From Morella rubra (taxonomy: Eukaryota > Streptophyta > Magnoliopsida > Fagales > Myricaceae): DNA of 64,000 bases. The position numbers and the translations under genes are program-made. The stretch is from the NCBI GenBank assembly GCA_003952965.2, contig CM025856.1:13286386-13350385 (forward strand), written 5' to 3'. The notes under the pieces were generated by a model. It made no database searches. It worked only from the letters and a program-made list of their open reading frames with translations, and was not told where the DNA came from. Shown in pieces: positions 61,901-64,000 of the stretch; position 1 is the stretch's first letter; each line of letters starts with the position of its first letter.

Positions 61901-63172
61901 TGGATAGGCGTATGGTTACATGAACTAATGTGGAAAGTAGATTAGGTCGATTGGGACTTCAGCCAAAGGAGGAATAAAAGGTTTGTCATGGCAATACAGA
62001 TAGATAATATAATGCTGGATATCGACGTCTGGATAGTATAAAGTTTGGTTGGAAGTCTAAATACAATCGAGGGGGATAATTGGGTTTTAATTAAAGTTAA
62101 AAATTTTTACAGATAATGTGTAGATGTAGTAGATAGGATGTCAGGAACAATATGAGAATAGTGAGATGAGAAGAGATGAGAAATTAAGAGAGACGGACTG
62201 ATAGCAATTTTAGGGTGGAGTGAGTACAGCGACACACGTACATGCTGGCTACTCACACGGCCAAGGAGTAGCTTGGATTTTTTAGGCTTCTTCACTATTC
62301 TTCCAAAATAGCAAATACACCTGTAGTAAGCCCGGGTGCTAGTGTTTAGTCACGTTCCATGGAGCAGAAGGTTAGTATTTCGTGCTATTGGAACTCTTTA
62401 GCAAAGAGGGAAGTAACAAAGGTGTCATGGATAAAGATAAATAAAAACATCACCTATGATCAATTGTGGAGTCTAAGTTACAATTAGAGGGGGAGTGAAT
62501 TGCAGTTTGTTGAAATAGAAAATAAAAGAACTATTTTTTTATCCAAGATAAATTTGAGCAAAATAGTATACAATACAAGAGTATAAAGCACACAAATAAT
62601 AAATAGGAACAAATTAATAGAGAGAGATAGAGTGTAGAGAGATGAACCGATAGATATGTTTCTTTTTTTTGGAATTTTAGGTGGTTCGGTTAACATTATA
62701 TATCGTTCTACTTTCCCCGGTATTTTTGACTATCTTAGGCTTCTTTAGCACTATTCTCGACAATAGCAAAATACCTTTATGGCTTCCTATGGGTGTAGTT
62801 GCCTTGCCATGAGTGGAGTTGGAAAAGGGTAGGTAGATTGATGGATTGACCTTGATCAGCGCAAAGAAGGAACTAACAAGGGGTTTAGACTCATGGATTA
62901 GGTAAATAAATTCTCGATGTCTACTTTCCAATAGTGTGTAGCAATTTCATTGGAAGAAAAATATGGAGATAGATTAGTACGATTGACCATTAGAAAGAGA
63001 AACTACAAGGGTTTGCCATGGATAAAGGAATAAATCCAATTCTCCTTTCAAGTGTAGTTTGTAGGCCCCCCAACAATTTTCCCCATTGAACAAAGGAGAT
63101 AGATTAGTAGATTGACCATTAGCCAAAGAGGAACTAACAAGGGTTGTCATGGATAAAGATAATAAACCTCAC
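61901..63172 (-). repeat. Repeated leader/LTR-junction segments at the 5' side of the copia fossil
   Basis: The junction between the primer-site leader and the LTR edge occurs at about 63,170 and in two more, noisier versions near 62,440 and 62,050. Each has a leader phrase similar to GGATAAAGATAATAAAC on one side and a GGGGTGAATTGGGTTTT-like LTR edge on the other. LTR-like pieces with the GGTGGTTCGG phrase follow (about 62,685). It looks like stacked partial LTR copies. Confidence 0.55.
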
Positions 63173-63183
63173 CTCTGATATCA
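63173..63183 (-). promoter_or_regulatory. Primer-binding site of the copia fossil (initiator tRNA-Met type)
   Basis: Minus-strand TGATATCAGAG differs by one base from the TGGTATCAGAG that pairs with the 3' end of initiator tRNA-Met, the usual Ty1/copia primer. It lies two bases from the LTR edge. Confidence 0.65.
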
Positions 63184-63185
63184 AT

Positions 63186-64000
63186 TGTGAATCTAAATAT
63201 AAAATCAATCGAAGAAGGGGGGTGAATTGGGTTTTTTTAATAAAAATTAAACTTTTTCGAAGATATTTAAACAATCAGAAATAAGTAGTAAAAAAGCACC
63301 ACAAATGATGAAATAAGGAAACGATAACTGAGATGAATGAGTTAGAGAGAATGAGAGACGAAGACCGGTAGTATAAGTATGGGGATGGAGAGACTCAGTG
63401 TGTAAGATATTACAGAGTATGATAATGAAATACTTGATTAAGGGGATGGGTTAGGAGAGAGCTTCGGGTGCCAACATTTTTGCTACGTCCACAGTCCAAG
63501 GGGTTTGAATTTCTTATAGGCAGAGACCTTCACTAATTTTCTCTCAATACACTTTAGCTTTATTCGGAGGTGCGTAAAACTTTTACAAGAGTGTTTTGGT
63601 TGGGAGGCCTTAAACTTCAACTACTCTTCCAATATCTAACACCTATTACAAGGAATTTCTTCTACCTCAAGAGTAAGACCAAAGTGTGTTATGCGACACT
63701 CAGAGATTTTACAAAAATGGGGGTAAAAGAATAATAAAGGAAAGAGCTCTAATAATAAATCAGAAATTAAAGAACACAGTGTGGCAAGAAGATAAATTCT
63801 AAGAAAGAAGACTAAGTTTTTGACAGGTGGAAGCAAAGCTTTCTTGGTAGGTGCATGTCTTCTCTCTTTTCAAGTACTTTCTCTCTCTAGTGAAGTTAGG
63901 CATAGAATATTTACATAGTGTGGTTATCTTTATCTCTCTTATCTTTTGTTTTTTATCATTTGTTTCAAACGATCTTCAAAACTCAAAAGTACCGGTTGGA
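63186..64000 (-). repeat. 5' LTR of the copia fossil (cut by the window end)
   Basis: The plus-strand edge TGTGAATC lies next to the primer site. Matches to the 3' LTR include AAGCTTTC, TTGGTAGGTG and ACTTTCTCTCTCTAG (63,835-63,890 versus 54,187-54,241). The remainder lies outside the window. Confidence 0.65.

Larger units (their letters stand above)
53700..64000 (-). mobile_element. Broken SIRE-type Ty1/copia retrotransposon with extra ORF (runs off window end)
   Basis: On the minus strand the parts run from high to low coordinates. They are: 5' LTR (63,186 to beyond 64,000), primer site (63,173-63,183), leader with repeated junctions (61,900-63,170), gag (about 60,800-61,900), protease (about 60,460-60,680), integrase (about 59,370-60,090), reverse transcriptase and RNase H (57,690-58,980), an extra ORF (about 55,520-57,039), a purine tract (54,876-54,890) and the 3' LTR (about 53,700-54,875). 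Domain order PR-INT-RT-RH defines Ty1/copia, and the additional ORF downstream of pol is typical of the SIRE/Maximus lineage. It is a fossil with well over ten interruptions. The visible LTR parts are clearly diverged from each other, which points to an old copy. Confidence 0.85.

Noticed and set aside
1-64000. CRISPR arrays, operons, phage or bacterial islands
   Set aside because: No spaced short repeats of CRISPR type, no ribosome-binding sites and no bacterial gene order. All recognised genes are intron-bearing plant genes or plant transposons.

Overview
The window is nuclear DNA from a eudicot plant, probably a woody rosid. I infer this from two intron-rich host genes with clear Arabidopsis counterparts, AT-rich introns, plant LINEs that carry an RNase H domain, Mutator-like and hAT-like elements, and a SIRE-type Ty1/copia fossil. 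The species cannot be named from this sequence. Nothing bacterial, organellar or CRISPR-like is present.

Layout. (1) 1-18,115: an almost perfect giant palindrome with arms of about 9.06 and 9.01 kb around a 48-bp spacer (9,057-9,104). Each arm carries the same nested transposons in mirror image: a decayed LINE, a Mutator-like element with long inverted ends, LTR-like scraps, and an inner unrecognised segment with a small membrane-type ORF. The left arm reaches base 1, so the palindrome may extend outside the window. (2) 18,116-24,384: gene-free. It holds one copy (A) of an unclassified dispersed repeat, about 3.7 kb with unusual texture and no recognisable content, and a possible LTR fragment. 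(3) 25,017-32,116: a complete 11-exon LCAT-like phospholipase gene (LCAT4 type, 534 aa, + strand). (4) 32,899-36,095: a 5'-truncated LINE flanked by a 12-bp target duplication, lying between two convergent genes. (5) 36,735-49,467: a complete 14-exon VPS3/TGFBRAP1-type gene (1,022 aa, - strand), a CORVET tethering subunit. Its introns hold LINE pieces, a SINE-like sequence and a micro-insertion. (6) 49,468-52,197: a short possibly bidirectional promoter, a 50-codon ORF pointing away from VPS3, two MITE-like elements, and a direct duplication of about 0.7 kb. (7) 52,197-53,400: copy B of the unclassified repeat. (8) 53,700-64,000: a broken SIRE-type copia element (- strand) with an extra ORF downstream of pol and a repeated leader/LTR junction, running off the window end.

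The two host genes are ordinary housekeeping genes: one acts in lipid hydrolysis and the other in endosome/vacuole membrane tethering. Nothing in the sequence ties them functionally. The most unusual object is the 18-kb palindrome. Its arms are identical over kilobases, yet differ in a few dense patches rich in homopolymer length changes. That pattern fits either a very recent inverted duplication or an assembly/consensus problem, and the sequence alone cannot separate the two.

Intron-exon structures were read by eye from splice sites and reading phase; both genes close perfectly in phase from ATG to stop. Percent identities were not computed.
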